64,000 nt of DNA from Actinophytocola sp963729115 (GCA_963729115.1 CAVSMR010000003.1:186001-250000); one strand, 5' to 3'; positions 16,126-27,687 are shown, counted from the stretch's first letter. Notes: a model not told the origin generated them from the letters alone. Numbers and translations are program-made.

Positions 16126-17574
16126 GTGATCGTGGGTGAGGCGTTGACCGGCCTGGCGACGGTGAGCGCCGCCGTGAACCCGGTCCCGTGGGCACGTTCG
16201 CAGATGGCGTTCACCCTTGCCTTCCACATCATCCTGGTCCCGCTCGGGGTGTCGTGGGCGTTCATGACCCTGATCGCGAACTACCGAGCGGTGCGGCACG
16301 ACGACCGTGCCGCGCTGGTACTCGCACAGCGCTGGTCGAAGTACATGGCCGTCACGTTCGCCGTGGGCGCCGTGACGGGGACCGTGCTGAGCTTCGAGTT
16401 CGGCCTGCTCTGGCCGCATTTCATGGGGACCTGGGGCGAGGCGTTCGGCGTGCCGTTCGCGTTCGAGGGGCTGTTCTTCTTCACCGAGGCGATCTTCGTC
16501 GCGATCTACATCTTCGGCTGGCGGCGGCTGAAACCGTGGCCGCACTTCTGGACCGGCGTCCCGATCGTCATCGCCGGGGTGTTCGGCTCGATCTCCGTGG
16601 TCGCGGCCAACGCCTGGATGAACGCGCCGTCCGGGTTCACGGCGAACTCGAAGGGCGAGATCGTCGACGTCGATCCGCTCGGCGTGATCTTCAACGACGC
16701 GATGCCGCTGCAGGCCGCGCACATGGTCGTCGCCGCCTACCTGGTCGGCGGGTTCCTGATCGCGTCGGTCTACGCCGTCGGCATGCTGCGCGGCCGGGTC
16801 GATCGCTACCACAGGCTCGGGTTCGTCATCGCGTTCAGCACCGCCGCGATCGCGACGCCGGTGCAGATAGGCGTCGGCGACCTCCTGGCGCGCTGGGTCT
16901 ACGAGAACCAGCCGGTCAAGTTCGCCGCGATCGAGCTGGTGCCGACGACCGGCTCGGACGTTCCCGAGATCCTGTTCGGCCACCTCAACGAGGACGGCAC
17001 GGTCACCGGGGGCATCCCGATCCCGGGCCTCGCGTCCTGGCTGTCCGACCCGGCCGACGGCTCCTCGACCGTCATCAAGGGCCTCGACTCCGTGCCGGCC
17101 GACGCCCGCCCGACGCTGGCGGAGACCAACATCGTGCACCTCTCGTGGGACCTGATGGTCGGGCTCGGGACGTTGCTGTTCCTGCTGTCGGTCTGGTACG
17201 GCCTGAGCTGGGTGTTCCGGCGGCGCATGCCCACCGGCAAGTGGTTCCTGCGGGCCGCGGCGTGCTCGGGCGTGCTCGCGGTCATCACGATGGAGGCCGG
17301 CTGGGTGGTCACCGAGGTCGGCCGCCAGCCGTGGATCGTCTACAACCTGATGAAGGTCGAGGCCGCGGCGACCGGGAACACCGGCGTCTGGATCACGTTC
17401 ATCGCCGTGATCGTTCTCTACGCCGCCCTCGGCGTCACGACGATCATGGTGCTTCGCTCGATGAGCAGGCGCTTCCGCCGGGCCGGCGGCTTCGTCGACA
17501 CGCCCTACGGGCCGTCGGCGGAGGCCGAAGAGAAGGCCGAGGAGGCGGCCGGGCCCGTGGAGTCCGAGCCGTGA
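16126..17574 (+). CDS. cydA: Cytochrome bd quinol oxidase subunit I
   Basis: 482 aa from GTG 16126 (AGGGAGGGGG site), first gene of cydAB. Membrane protein of about nine spans that oxidises quinol and reduces O2 with high affinity. Recognisable elements are FHIILVPLG (heme b595 His), FEGLFFFTEAIF (conserved acidic pair of the proton path), QAAHMVVAAYLVGGF (heme b558 His) and EVGRQPW (GRQPW signature). The Q-loop is short. It lies downstream of the regulon palindrome, consistent with induction under low oxygen or respiratory stress, which is inferred. Confidence 0.95.
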   Translation: MIVGEALTGLATVSAAVNPVPWARSQMAFTLAFHIILVPLGVSWAFMTLIANYRAVRHDDRAALVLAQRWSKYMAVTFAVGAVTGTVLSFEFGLLWPHFMGTWGEAFGVPFAFEGLFFFTEAIFVAIYIFGWRRLKPWPHFWTGVPIVIAGVFGSISVVAANAWMNAPSGFTANSKGEIVDVDPLGVIFNDAMPLQAAHMVVAAYLVGGFLIASVYAVGMLRGRVDRYHRLGFVIAFSTAAIATPVQIGVGDLLARWVYENQPVKFAAIELVPTTGSDVPEILFGHLNEDGTVTGGIPIPGLASWLSDPADGSSTVIKGLDSVPADARPTLAETNIVHLSWDLMVGLGTLLFLLSVWYGLSWVFRRRMPTGKWFLRAAACSGVLAVITMEAGWVVTEVGRQPWIVYNLMKVEAAATGNTGVWITFIAVIVLYAALGVTTIMVLRSMSRRFRRAGGFVDTPYGPSAEAEEKAEEAAGPVESEP

Positions 17575-18602
17575 GCACCGCTGTCGCAGCCGTGCTGCTG
17601 GTCGCCATCGCGACGTACGCGGTCTTCGGCGGAGCCGACTTCGGCGCCGGTTTCTGGGACCTGACCGCCGGCGGGCCCGAGCGCGGTGCGCGACCACGCG
17701 GCCTGATCGAGCGGTCCATCGGCCCGGTGTGGGAGGCCAACCACGTCTGGCTGATCTTCATCTTCGTCGTGACCTGGTCCGCCTTCCCGTCGGCGTACGC
17801 CTCGATCACGCTGACCATGTTCGTCCCGCTGACCATCGCGGCGCTCGGCATCGTGTTGCGCGGTGCGAGCTTCGCGTTCCGCAAGACCGTGGTCACCGTG
17901 CGCTTCCGCCGGATCTTCGGTGGCGGTTTCGCACTCTCCTCGGTACTGGTGCCCTTCTGCTTCGGCGCCATCGCGGGCGGCATCGCCTCGGGTCACGTGC
18001 CGGCCGGCGGCAGGGCCGGCGACCCCGTCGGCAGCTGGCTGAACCCGACCTCGCTCGTGACCGGAGTGCTGGCCGTCGTGCTGGCGGCCTACCTGGCGGC
18101 GGTGTACCTCGTCTGGGACGCACGGCGGGCCGGCGACACCGCCATGGCGGACTACTTCCGCCGCCGCGCCGTGGTGATGGCCGTCGTCGCGGCCGTGGTC
18201 GCCGTGGTCGGGTTCGTGGTGCTGAGCGCCGCGGCCCCGCACGTCTTCGACGGCTTGACCTCGCGGGCGTTGCCCCTGGTCATCGCGAGCGTCGCGGGTG
18301 GGTTCGGCGCCCTCGTCCTGCTGCTCCGGGACGCGTCCCGGGGAGCGCGGGTGCTCGCCGTCGCCGCGGTGGCCTGCATCGTCGGCAGCTGGGGCGTCGC
18401 CCAGTGGCCCTACCTGCTGCCCGAGAGCGTCACCGTCTCCGCCGCCGCCGCACCGAACGGCACCCTGACCGCGCTGCTGGTCGCGGTCGGCGCCGCGGTG
18501 CTGATCGTGCTGCCCGGCTTCGTGCTGCTCTACGTGCTCGACCAGCGTCAGCTGCTACCCGAGGAAGGCGTCGAGGACGCCGGTGACCGCGCGGGCGGCT
18601 GA
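17571..18602 (+). CDS. cydB: Cytochrome bd quinol oxidase subunit II
   Basis: 343 aa. GTG 17571 overlaps the cydA TGA (GTGA), so translation is coupled. Starts with a membrane span and the subunit II motif FGGADFGAGFWDL, then GPVWEANHVWLIF and about eight further hydrophobic helices. It has no heme ligands of its own. No cydC or cydD follows: the next gene is a GH15 enzyme, so the CydDC exporter needed for assembly in other bacteria must be elsewhere. Confidence 0.93.
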   Translation: MSTAVAAVLLVAIATYAVFGGADFGAGFWDLTAGGPERGARPRGLIERSIGPVWEANHVWLIFIFVVTWSAFPSAYASITLTMFVPLTIAALGIVLRGASFAFRKTVVTVRFRRIFGGGFALSSVLVPFCFGAIAGGIASGHVPAGGRAGDPVGSWLNPTSLVTGVLAVVLAAYLAAVYLVWDARRAGDTAMADYFRRRAVVMAVVAAVVAVVGFVVLSAAAPHVFDGLTSRALPLVIASVAGGFGALVLLLRDASRGARVLAVAAVACIVGSWGVAQWPYLLPESVTVSAAAAPNGTLTALLVAVGAAVLIVLPGFVLLYVLDQRQLLPEEGVEDAGDRAGG

Positions 18603-18610
18603 GCGGTACC

Positions 18611-18635
18611 GCAATCACCCGCCACGGGTGATTGC
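18611..18635. promoter_or_regulatory. Putative regulon palindrome, site 3 (extended perfect inverted repeat)
   Basis: Core TCACCC (18615-18620), GCCAC, GGGTGA (18626-18631), extended to 11-bp perfect arms 18611-18621 and 18625-18635. It lies 8 bases after the cydB stop and 76 bases before the GH15 GTG. It could also act as a terminator hairpin, but the shared core with other sites argues for an operator. CCGGGTCCG follows at 18643-18651. Confidence 0.75.
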
Positions 18636-18706
18636 CGCGCTGCCGGGTCCGTCGATGGTCGGACCAGGCCCGCGACTTCGCGCGGCACGACCTCGAAGGA
18701 GTCTCC

Positions 18707-20565
<1,859 letters not shown>

Positions 20566-20569
<4 letters not shown>

Positions 20570-21882
20570 CCGAGCGGCGAAACGGGAGCCGGAACGTCCT
20601 GGTGCTGGGCGGCGGGCTCGCGGGAGTCGCGTGTGCGCATCGGCTCGGTGACGAGGGCATCGGGGTGACGCTCGTCGACCGCAACGACTATCACCAGTTC
20701 CAGCCACTGCTCTACCAGGTCGCCACCGCGCAGCTGCCCGCCGAGGACATCGCCCGCCCGCACCGGGTCATCTTCCGCGCCCACCCGACTGTCGACGTGC
20801 GCACCGCGCAGGTCGACGAGGTCGACGTCGCGAACCTCGGCCTGACGCTGTCCACCGGCGAGACGATCGGCGGATCGCACCTGGTGCTCGCGGCGGGAGC
20901 GCAACCCGAGTACTTCGGTGTCCCGGGCGCCGCCGAACACGCGTTTCCCCTCTACTCGGTGGCCGACGCGGAGCGGCTCCGGCGCCACGTGCAGGACCTG
21001 GTCCGGGCGGTCTCGGCGGGGCAGCTCGACGAGGCTGCCCTCGACGTCGTCATCGTGGGCGGCGGGCCGACCGGGGTCGAGATCGCCGGCGCGCTCGCCG
21101 AGCTGATGGCGGCCCTCTCGACCATGGACCGGATACCGAGGGCCGGGCGGATCCTGCTGATCGACCGCGGGAGCACGCTCCTCGGCGCGTTCTCCGACCG
21201 GTCGCACCGGTACGCGCACAAACGGCTCGTCAAGCAGGGCGCCGAGCCCCGCCTGGACACGGGTGTCGCATCGGTGCACGCCGACCGGGTGGAGCTCGAC
21301 GACGGAACCGCCATCCCCACCCGCACCGTCATCTGGGGCGGCGGTGAGTCGGCGGCGCCCGTGGTGCAGGCCGCCGCCGGGCTCAAGACCGGTCGTGGCG
21401 GGCGGGTGGACGTGCTGGCCGACCTGACCGTCGACGGACACCCGGGGCTGTACGCGATCGGCGACGCCGCCAACATCCCGGCGACGGACGGCGCGACGCT
21501 GCCGCAGCTGGGCTCGGTGGCCCAGCAGTCCGGCGACTGGGCGGCCGGCAACATCCTGCGCGAGCGAAACGGACAGCCGGCGAAGCCGTTCCACTACAAG
21601 GACAAGGGCATCATGGCCATGATCGGCCGAAACGCGGCCGTCGCCGAGGTCGGCAAGCACCGCCACCAGGTCGACGGCCCGCTCGCGTTCGCCGCCTGGC
21701 TCGGTGTCCACGCGATGTTGCTGAGCGGCGCGCACAGCAAGGCCGACGCGTTCATCTCCTGGGCCTGGGACTACTTCGAACGTGACCACGCCGCGACCGT
21801 CGAGTGGGCCGCGGCGCCCGCGCGCATCGCCTGGGGAGACGACGCCGCGGACGTCCCGCACATCGCGCTCGACCGCTCCTGA
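20566..21882 (+). CDS. ndh: Type II NADH dehydrogenase (NDH-2) family protein
   Basis: 438 aa, GTG 20566 overlapping the GH15 stop (GTGA). Two dinucleotide folds: NVLVLGGGLAGVACAHRL (FAD) and DVVIVGGGPTGVEIAGALAEL (NADH). DRNDYHQFQPLLYQVATAQL is the quinone-side segment typical of the family, and YAIGDAANIPA is the C-terminal FAD contact. The C-terminal region has amphipathic stretches rather than full spans. It transfers electrons from NADH to quinone without proton pumping. Together with cytochrome bd it gives a minimal stress respiratory chain. Confidence 0.88.
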
Positions 21883-21892
21883 GGAGGACACC

Positions 21893-23446
21893 GTGACCGA
21901 GCAGTACGACGTCATCATCGTGGGATCGGGAGCCGGTGGCGGCACCCTCGCACACCGGCTCGCGCCGTCGGGAAAGCGCGTGCTGATCCTCGAACGAGGC
22001 GACTGGCTGCCCCGCGAGCCGCAGAACTGGGACGCCGAGGCCGTCTTCGTCGACAACCGCTACGTCTCGGCCGACACGTGGTTCGACGACCACGGCAAGC
22101 CGTTCCAGCCGCAGGTCCACTACTTCGTGGGCGGGGCGACGAAGTTCTACGGTGCCGCGCTCTACCGGCTCCGCGAGCGCGACTTCGGCGAGCTCAAGCA
22201 CCACGGCGGCGTCTCGCCCGCCTGGCCCATTCCCTACGACGTGATGGATCCCTACTACTCCCAGGCAGAGCGCCTGTATCAGGTGCACGGCCTGCGGGGC
22301 GAGGATCCGACCGACCCGCCGGCGTCCGCGCCGTACCCCTTCCCACCGGTCTCGCACGAGCCGCGCATCCAACGGCTGTTCGACGACATGACGGCGGTCG
22401 GGCTACACCCCTTCCACGCGCCGTCGGGCGTGCTGCTCGACGAGGCCCGGCCCGCGTTCAGCGCGTGCGTCCGCTGCGCCACCTGCGACGGGTTCCCGTG
22501 CCTGGTACACGCGAAGTCCGACGCGGAGGTCATCGCCGTGCGACCGGCCATCGAGCACGACAACGTGACGCTGGTCCGCAACGCGCGGGTACGCCGCCTG
22601 GACACCGACGCCTCCGGGCGGACGGTGACGTCGGTCGTCGCCGAGGTGGACGGCGAGGAGCAACGGTTCGCGGCGGACGTGGTCGTGCTGTCGGCGGGTG
22701 CGGTCAACTCGGCCAGGATCCTGCTCGCGAGCGCCAGCGACCGCCATCCGGGCGGGCTGGCCAACGGGTCGGACCAGGTCGGGCGCAACTACGTGTTCCA
22801 CAACAGCCGCGCGTTCCTCGCGGTCTCGACCGAGAAGAACGACACCCGGTTCCAGAAGACGCTGGGGCTCAACGACTACTACTTCGGCGATGCCGACTTC
22901 GACTACCCGATGGGCAACCTGCAGATGGTGGGCAAGTCGTCCGCGCCGATGTACCGCGGCGAGAAGCCGGTGGAGACGGTACTGGCGCCGGGGTTCGCGC
23001 TGCGCGACGTGGCCGAGCACGCGGTCGACTTCTGGCTGTCCACAGAGGACCTGCCCGACCCCGGCAACCGGGTGACGCTCGACCGCGACGGCAACGTGGT
23101 GCTCAGCTACACACCGAACAACCACGAGCCGATGGAGCAGCTCTACCACCGCGTGAAGAAGCACCTCAGCCGGCTGGGCATGCACCCGCACCACCTGATC
23201 CCGCGCCAGGTCTACATGAAGAACGACATCCCCGTCGCGGGCTGCGCACACCAGGCCGGCACCGTCCGGTTCGGACGCGATCCGGCGGCGTCGGTCCTCG
23301 ACACCGACTGCAAGGCGCACGAGGTCGACAACCTCTACGTCGTCGACACGAGCTTCTTCCCGAGCATCGGCGCGGTCAACCCGGCACTGACCGCCATGGC
23401 GAACGCGCTGCGGGTGGGGGACCACCTGCTGGCGCGGCTCGGCTGA
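21893..23446 (+). CDS. GMC-family FAD-dependent oxidoreductase
   Basis: 517 aa from GTG 21893 (GAGGAGGA site), 10 bases after ndh. FAD-binding YDVIIVGSGAGGGTLAHRL at the N-terminus. CVRCATCDGFPCL forms a Cys cluster in the middle. The C-terminal GMC block is VAGCAHQAGTVRFG...NLYVVDTSFFPSIGAVNPALT, with the catalytic His/Asn pair region. Substrate is likely an alcohol or sugar; specificity is unknown. Third gene of the GH15-ndh-GMC operon, ending 6 bases from the convergent zwf. Confidence 0.83.
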   Translation: MTEQYDVIIVGSGAGGGTLAHRLAPSGKRVLILERGDWLPREPQNWDAEAVFVDNRYVSADTWFDDHGKPFQPQVHYFVGGATKFYGAALYRLRERDFGELKHHGGVSPAWPIPYDVMDPYYSQAERLYQVHGLRGEDPTDPPASAPYPFPPVSHEPRIQRLFDDMTAVGLHPFHAPSGVLLDEARPAFSACVRCATCDGFPCLVHAKSDAEVIAVRPAIEHDNVTLVRNARVRRLDTDASGRTVTSVVAEVDGEEQRFAADVVVLSAGAVNSARILLASASDRHPGGLANGSDQVGRNYVFHNSRAFLAVSTEKNDTRFQKTLGLNDYYFGDADFDYPMGNLQMVGKSSAPMYRGEKPVETVLAPGFALRDVAEHAVDFWLSTEDLPDPGNRVTLDRDGNVVLSYTPNNHEPMEQLYHRVKKHLSRLGMHPHHLIPRQVYMKNDIPVAGCAHQAGTVRFGRDPAASVLDTDCKAHEVDNLYVVDTSFFPSIGAVNPALTAMANALRVGDHLLARLG

Positions 23447-23452
23447 ACCCGG

Positions 23453-24859
23453 TCAGCGGGACACCCACGGCATCCGCCAGCCGCCGAACCCGTCCGCGAC
23501 CTCGTCGGCCGCCGCCGGACCCCAGCTGCCGGGCTGGTAGGCGTGCACGGGCGGCGGGGCGTCGAGCAACGGCTGCATGATCCGCCAGGTCTCCTCGACG
23601 CTGTCCTGCCGGGAGAAGCGGGTGCTCTTCCCGGTCATCGCGGCGTGGAGCAGCACCTCGTACGGTGTCGGGCCCTCGCCGCCCTCGTCGGCGAACTCCA
23701 TGTCGAGCTCGATCGGCGCGATCCGGGCCACGTCGGCGCGATGCGCGTCGACCTGGATACGGAACCCGGTCGACGGGTCGAGCCGCAGGACGAGCTGGTT
23801 CGGCTCGGCGTCGCGTCCGATCAGGCCGAAACCCAGCCGCGGCGGTCGTTTGAACACCAGGCGCAGCTCGGTCTGGGTCACCGGCAGCCGCTTGCCGGTC
23901 CGGATGAAGAACGGCACGCCGGCCCAGCGCCAGTTCTCGATGTCGAGCCGCAGTGCCGCGTACGTCTCGGTGGCCGAGCCGCGCGCGACGCCGGCGATGT
24001 CGAGGTAGCCGTCGTACTGGCCGCGCACGTAGTGGGCCGGATCGGCCTGCTCCACCGCCCGGAACAGACCGACCTGCGACTCCTTGAGCGTCAGCGGGTC
24101 ACCCCGCGACGGCGGCTCCATCGCGGCGGCCGCGACCACCTGCATCAGGTGGTTGACGACGACGTCGCGCAGGGCGCCGACCGGGTCGTAGAAGTGGCCG
24201 CGGTCCTCGACCCCGAAGCTCTCCGCCATCGTGATCTGCACGCACTCGAGGTAGTTGCGGCTCCACAGCGGTTCGAGGATCGCGTTGGCGAAGCGCAGGT
24301 GCAGGATCTCCTCCAGCCCCATCTTCCCGAGGTAGTGGTCGATCCGGAACAGCTGCGACTCGTCGATGTAGTGGTGCAGCTCGTCGGCGAGGTCGCGCGC
24401 GGACTGCTGGTCGTGGCCGAACGGCTTCTCGATGACGAGCCGGGCGCCGGTGGTCAGCCCGGCCGCCGACAGGCCCTTGACCACCCGGCCGAACAGGAAC
24501 GGCGGTATCTCCAGGTAGAACACCGGTGTCTCGGCGCCCTTGACGGCGTCCCCCACCCGCTCGTAGGTGGCGGGGTCGGTGAAGTCGCCGCTGACGTAGG
24601 ACAGCTTCGCGGCGAACCGGTCGAAGACGGCCTCGTCCAGCTCGCCGGTCGCCTCGATCGACGACCGGGCCCGCTCGATGAGCTGATCGAGCCCCCACTC
24701 GTCGGCCGCGACCCCGACGACGGGACACGCGAGCAGGCCGCGGGCCTCGAGCCGGTAGAGCGAACGGAACGTCATCACCTTCGCCAGGTCACCGGTGATG
24801 CCGAAGATCACGAGCACGTCCGCGGCTCGCTCGCCGGAACTGACAGGTGTCGATGTCAT
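23453..24859 (-). CDS. zwf: Glucose-6-phosphate 1-dehydrogenase
   Basis: 468 aa from ATG 24859. The NADP-binding start is VLVIFGITGDLAKVMTFRSLY, then EKPFGHD and the substrate/catalytic motif RIDHYLGKMGLEEI, where most family members have RIDHYLGKE; here Met replaces the Glu after Lys. VFKRPPRLGFG follows. It stands alone rather than with tal/pgl/opcA, so it is probably a second isozyme. Convergent with the GH15-ndh-GMC operon, whose products would supply hexose and consume reduced cofactor. Confidence 0.92.
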   Translation of the reverse strand: MTSTPVSSGERAADVLVIFGITGDLAKVMTFRSLYRLEARGLLACPVVGVAADEWGLDQLIERARSSIEATGELDEAVFDRFAAKLSYVSGDFTDPATYERVGDAVKGAETPVFYLEIPPFLFGRVVKGLSAAGLTTGARLVIEKPFGHDQQSARDLADELHHYIDESQLFRIDHYLGKMGLEEILHLRFANAILEPLWSRNYLECVQITMAESFGVEDRGHFYDPVGALRDVVVNHLMQVVAAAAMEPPSRGDPLTLKESQVGLFRAVEQADPAHYVRGQYDGYLDIAGVARGSATETYAALRLDIENWRWAGVPFFIRTGKRLPVTQTELRLVFKRPPRLGFGLIGRDAEPNQLVLRLDPSTGFRIQVDAHRADVARIAPIELDMEFADEGGEGPTPYEVLLHAAMTGKSTRFSRQDSVEETWRIMQPLLDAPPPVHAYQPGSWGPAAADEVADGFGGWRMPWVSR

Positions 24860-24985
24860 CGCTACCTCACGTTCTCGCCTGCTACCGCGGCCGCAACCGC
24901 GCCGGATCGACACGATTCCGCGCGAACACCCTTCGCGCGTCGCCCGCAACGGATGACTCCGGCCGCACGGACCTGGCTGACCAGG

Positions 24986-25002
24986 TCGTTCGGTCGGGGT
25001 GA
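24986..25002. promoter_or_regulatory. Degenerate regulon half-palindrome, site 7
   Basis: TCGTTC-GGTCG-GGGTGA: the right half is exact, the left half has two mismatches to TCAYCC. It lies 66 bases upstream of GTG 25069. CCGGGACCG at 25013-25021 resembles the elements after sites 2 and 3. Confidence 0.45.
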
Positions 25003-25068
25003 TGCGCCACCGCCGGGACCGCGGGACCGTCGGCGGCGTCGACGAACGTGACCGAGGAGGAGGTGCTC

Positions 25069-25854
25069 GTGCTGTTCTTCGGGCTGAGCACCTGGGTACT
25101 GGGGCTGCTCCTGGCCGTGGTCATCGCCGGTGCCACCGCCGTCGGCCATCTCATCGGCCGGTCGACACGGGCGAGTGCCGAGGACCTCAGGGAGCCGTTC
25201 GCGGTGATCCAGGCGGCGCTGATCGGGTTCATGGGGCTGGTGCTCGCCTTCGGCATCAGCCTCGCGGTGGGGCGGTACGAGGCCCGGCGGGCGGCCGTCG
25301 TCGACGAGGCCAACGCGATCGGCACGACCTACCTGCGGGCGCAGACGCTGGCCGAACCGGTCCGGACGGAGTCCCTCGCGTTGTTGCGGCGCTTCGCCGA
25401 CCTCAGCATCGAGTTGACGGACACGGTGCCCGGCAGCCCTGCCCAGCAGGAGGCCGTCGCGGCCAGCGGGGAGGTCGAGCGACAGTTGTGGCGGCTGGCC
25501 GGGCGGGCACTCGACGACGCCCCGACGGCCAGTGCGCCGAGGCTCTACGTCGAGAGCCTCAACGAGACCTTCGACGCCCAGTCGACCCGGGTGTACGGCC
25601 TGCGCAACCGGGTGCCGACGGCGGTGCTGGTCCTGGAGGTCGTCGGCGCGGCCATCGCGCTGGGCGCGCTGGCCCTGCACCTGGCCGCGCTCGGCCGCAG
25701 TGTCCGGACGGTACTGGTGGCGGCGGTCGTCGTGGCCCTGACCCTGCTGGTCACGTTCGATCTCGACCGCCCCACGCGCGGCTTGATCCGCGTTCCCGAC
25801 GACCCCCTGGTGCAGGTACGCGCCTCGATGACCCTCCCGGTCCCGGTGCGATGA
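25069..25854 (+). CDS. DUF4239 (bestrophin-like) membrane protein
   Basis: 261 aa from GTG 25069, chosen because GAGGAGGAGG precedes it by 5-7 bases; GTG 25048 would add seven residues. Two N-terminal spans (about 3-23 and 45-65) and two C-terminal spans (about 180-225) flank a helical cytoplasmic segment with RYEARRAAVVDEANAIGTTYLRAQ, the typical DUF4239 signature region. The family is weakly related to bestrophin chloride channels; function is unproven. A second possible anion channel in the same putative regulon as ClC. Confidence 0.72.
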   Translation: MLFFGLSTWVLGLLLAVVIAGATAVGHLIGRSTRASAEDLREPFAVIQAALIGFMGLVLAFGISLAVGRYEARRAAVVDEANAIGTTYLRAQTLAEPVRTESLALLRRFADLSIELTDTVPGSPAQQEAVAASGEVERQLWRLAGRALDDAPTASAPRLYVESLNETFDAQSTRVYGLRNRVPTAVLVLEVVGAAIALGALALHLAALGRSVRTVLVAAVVVALTLLVTFDLDRPTRGLIRVPDDPLVQVRASMTLPVPVR

Positions 25855-25879
25855 GGCCGGCCGGTACCGCCCCGAGGGG

Positions 25880-25896
25880 TCACCCGCTCGGGATGA
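25880..25896. promoter_or_regulatory. Putative regulon palindrome, site 4 (TCACCC-N5-GGATGA)
   Basis: Spacer GCTCG. It lies 79 bases upstream of the DUF6325 ATG at 25975 and 26 bases after the DUF4239 stop. Confidence 0.75.
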
Positions 25897-25974
25897 GGAC
25901 AGGGCAGGCCGTCCGGTCGAGAGTCGTGCGGGTGTGTGCACAGTCCGTGCCGCCAGCAATGAGGGAGGTCGGCG

Positions 25975-26421
25975 ATGCCCGACGAGGTCGAGTCGATGGG
26001 GCCGATCAGCTACCTGATCGTCGAGTTCCCCGGCAACAAGATGACCGGCGAAGGGCTGCCGATCTTCGTGGAGCTGGTCGACCGGGGCCTGATCCGCGTC
26101 CTCGACATGCTGTTCGTCACCCGGGACGTCGACGGGTCACTGAGCGTGGTCGAGCTGCGCGACCTGGACCTCGACGGCCAGATCGACGTGGCGGTCTTCG
26201 AAGGCGTGTCCTCGGGCCTGCTCGACGAGAGCGACCTGGCCGACGCCGCGTCCGCGATCGAACCCGGGTCGTCCGCGGCGATCCTGCTGTTCGAGAACCG
26301 GTGGGCGCGGTCGTTCATGCAGGCCCTGCATCGCGGTGGGGCCGAGGTGGTGGCCGCCGGCTACGTCAGCCTCGACGCCATCGCCGCGTCGCTCGACGCG
26401 GCCGAAGCAGCCGACCACTGA
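25975..26421 (+). CDS. DUF6325 family protein
   Basis: 148 aa, ATG 25975 with a GAGGGAGG site. Sequence MGPISYLIVEFPGNKMTGEGLP...VDRGLIRVLDMLFVTRDVDGS...ELRDLD matches the small cytoplasmic DUF6325/DUF1269-like proteins, which usually sit beside SHOCT-domain genes. The C-terminal half (AILLFENRWARSFMQALHRGGAEVVA) is well formed. Biochemical function unknown. Forms an operon with the SHOCT gene 22 bases downstream. Confidence 0.72.
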   Translation: MPDEVESMGPISYLIVEFPGNKMTGEGLPIFVELVDRGLIRVLDMLFVTRDVDGSLSVVELRDLDLDGQIDVAVFEGVSSGLLDESDLADAASAIEPGSSAAILLFENRWARSFMQALHRGGAEVVAAGYVSLDAIAASLDAAEAADH

Positions 26422-26443
26422 TCCGGACGAAGGGACGAGAACC

Positions 26444-26719
26444 ATGCCAGGACTCCTCCGCGGTCTCGCACGAACCGCCGCGATCGCGGGGACGGCGACC
26501 GCCGTCTCGAATCGGGTCTCCCGCCGGCAGGCCAGACGCTGGTCCGCGCAGGAGGAACCGCAGGACGACCAGCAACAGCAGCAGCAATACGCGCCGCCAC
26601 CGGCCGCACCCGCTCGCGACAGGGTCACCCAGCTCAAGGAGCTCGCCGAGCTCCGGACACAGGGCGTCCTCACCGACGCCGAGTTCGAGGCCGAGAAGGC
26701 CAAGATCCTCGCGTCGTGA
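26444..26719 (+). CDS. SHOCT-domain small protein
   Basis: 91 aa from ATG 26444 (AAGGGA site). A short amphipathic N-terminus (MPGLLRGLARTAAIAGTATAVSN) is followed by a basic stretch, a polar QQQQQQ run and the C-terminal SHOCT helix pair (TQLKELAELRTQGVLTDAEFEAEKAKIL). SHOCT domains mediate oligomerisation and are often found with DUF6325. The glutamine run is encoded by CAG/CAA and may vary in length. Confidence 0.8.
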   Translation: MPGLLRGLARTAAIAGTATAVSNRVSRRQARRWSAQEEPQDDQQQQQQYAPPPAAPARDRVTQLKELAELRTQGVLTDAEFEAEKAKILAS

Positions 26720-26720
26720 C

Positions 26721-26737
26721 CCGGCGGGCAACGCCGG
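26721..26737. terminator. Short bidirectional hairpin
   Basis: CCGGCG (26721-26726), loop GGCAA, CGCCGG (26732-26737). It exactly fills the gap between the SHOCT stop and the convergent HAD stop codon. Confidence 0.6.
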
Positions 26738-27667
26738 TCAGAAGACGGTGGCCCAGTCGGTCTTGATGCTCGCGACCGTCCAGCCGTCGGTCTTGGCTCG
26801 TTTCAGCGCGTCTTCGGCTCCGGTGGTGTAGTCGAACTCGCGCTCGGCGTCGTCATGCAGCACGAGGAGCCGCAGCGTCGGCTTGTCGGCGTGGCGGGTG
26901 AACTCGAGCATCGGGACGTCACCGTTCGAGTTCCCGGCCGCGAGGATCGGGCGCCGTCCGGTGCGGCTCCAGATCCGTACCGGCTTCTGCGGGCCGTCGT
27001 CGAGGTAGTCGGCCTCGGGCTGGTGGGTGATGGTGCCGCCGTGCTCGTCGCCGGCGTACGCGAAGGTGCTGGCGCTGCCGATCACCCGCTCGCGGGGAAT
27101 GCCGTACAGCTCCTGGCTGATCGGGCGCATGAAGTCGCGGCCGCCACCCGAGGCGATGTAGTTGGTGAAGCCGTTGGCGTCCAGGTAGGCGAGCAGGTCG
27201 ACCATCGGCGCGTAGGCGCATTCCAGGTAGCCGCGACCGAGGGTGGGATGCCGCGCGCTGCGCAGGAACGCGGCCGACTGCTCCTCGAAGTCCTCCACGC
27301 TGATCCCGGCGTAGGCGGCGAGGATCCCGCCGCCGAGCGTTCGCACGTTGGTGTCGTCGCCGGCGTAGTGCTGGGCCATGAGGTCGCCGAACCAGGCGTG
27401 GTCGTGTTCGGCGACGGCCTTCCACGGCTGGCGGTCGCGGAGCTCCGGTTGCGCCTGCGCCATCTCGGCGAGGCGGCGAAGGATGAAGTCGAGCTGTATC
27501 GGCATCGGCTGCTCGCACCACAGGGTGCCGTCGTTGTCGAACACCGCGACCCGCTCCTCGACGGGCACGGGCGGCGACCCGTCCTCGCCGCAGGTGCGCC
27601 GGACGAAGTCGACGATCGCCTGTTTCGCCGGGCCCTCGCGCCAGCCGGCGAGCAGCTTCTCGGTCAT
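26738..27667 (-). CDS. HAD-superfamily phosphatase (phosphoserine-phosphatase-like)
   Basis: 309 aa. HAD motif I AVFDNDGTLWCEQP (nucleophile Asp in FDNDGT), motif II IASGGGRDF, a C-terminal Lys region and motif IV GNSNGDVPM. The cap insert between motifs I and II is long and helical. The family hydrolyses small phosphate esters; substrate unknown. It starts 20 bases after the glutamate decarboxylase gene on the same strand and is probably cotranscribed with it. Confidence 0.82.
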   Translation of the reverse strand: MTEKLLAGWREGPAKQAIVDFVRRTCGEDGSPPVPVEERVAVFDNDGTLWCEQPMPIQLDFILRRLAEMAQAQPELRDRQPWKAVAEHDHAWFGDLMAQHYAGDDTNVRTLGGGILAAYAGISVEDFEEQSAAFLRSARHPTLGRGYLECAYAPMVDLLAYLDANGFTNYIASGGGRDFMRPISQELYGIPRERVIGSASTFAYAGDEHGGTITHQPEADYLDDGPQKPVRIWSRTGRRPILAAGNSNGDVPMLEFTRHADKPTLRLLVLHDDAEREFDYTTGAEDALKRAKTDGWTVASIKTDWATVF

Positions 27668-27687
27668 GATCCCTCCGGGTCTGACGG

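Noticed and set aside
18611..18635. Reading the 25-bp inverted repeat after cydB purely as a terminator
   Set aside because: It has the same TCACCC-N5-GGGTGA core and distance to the next start as five other sites, so an operator is the better explanation, although a terminator role is not excluded.
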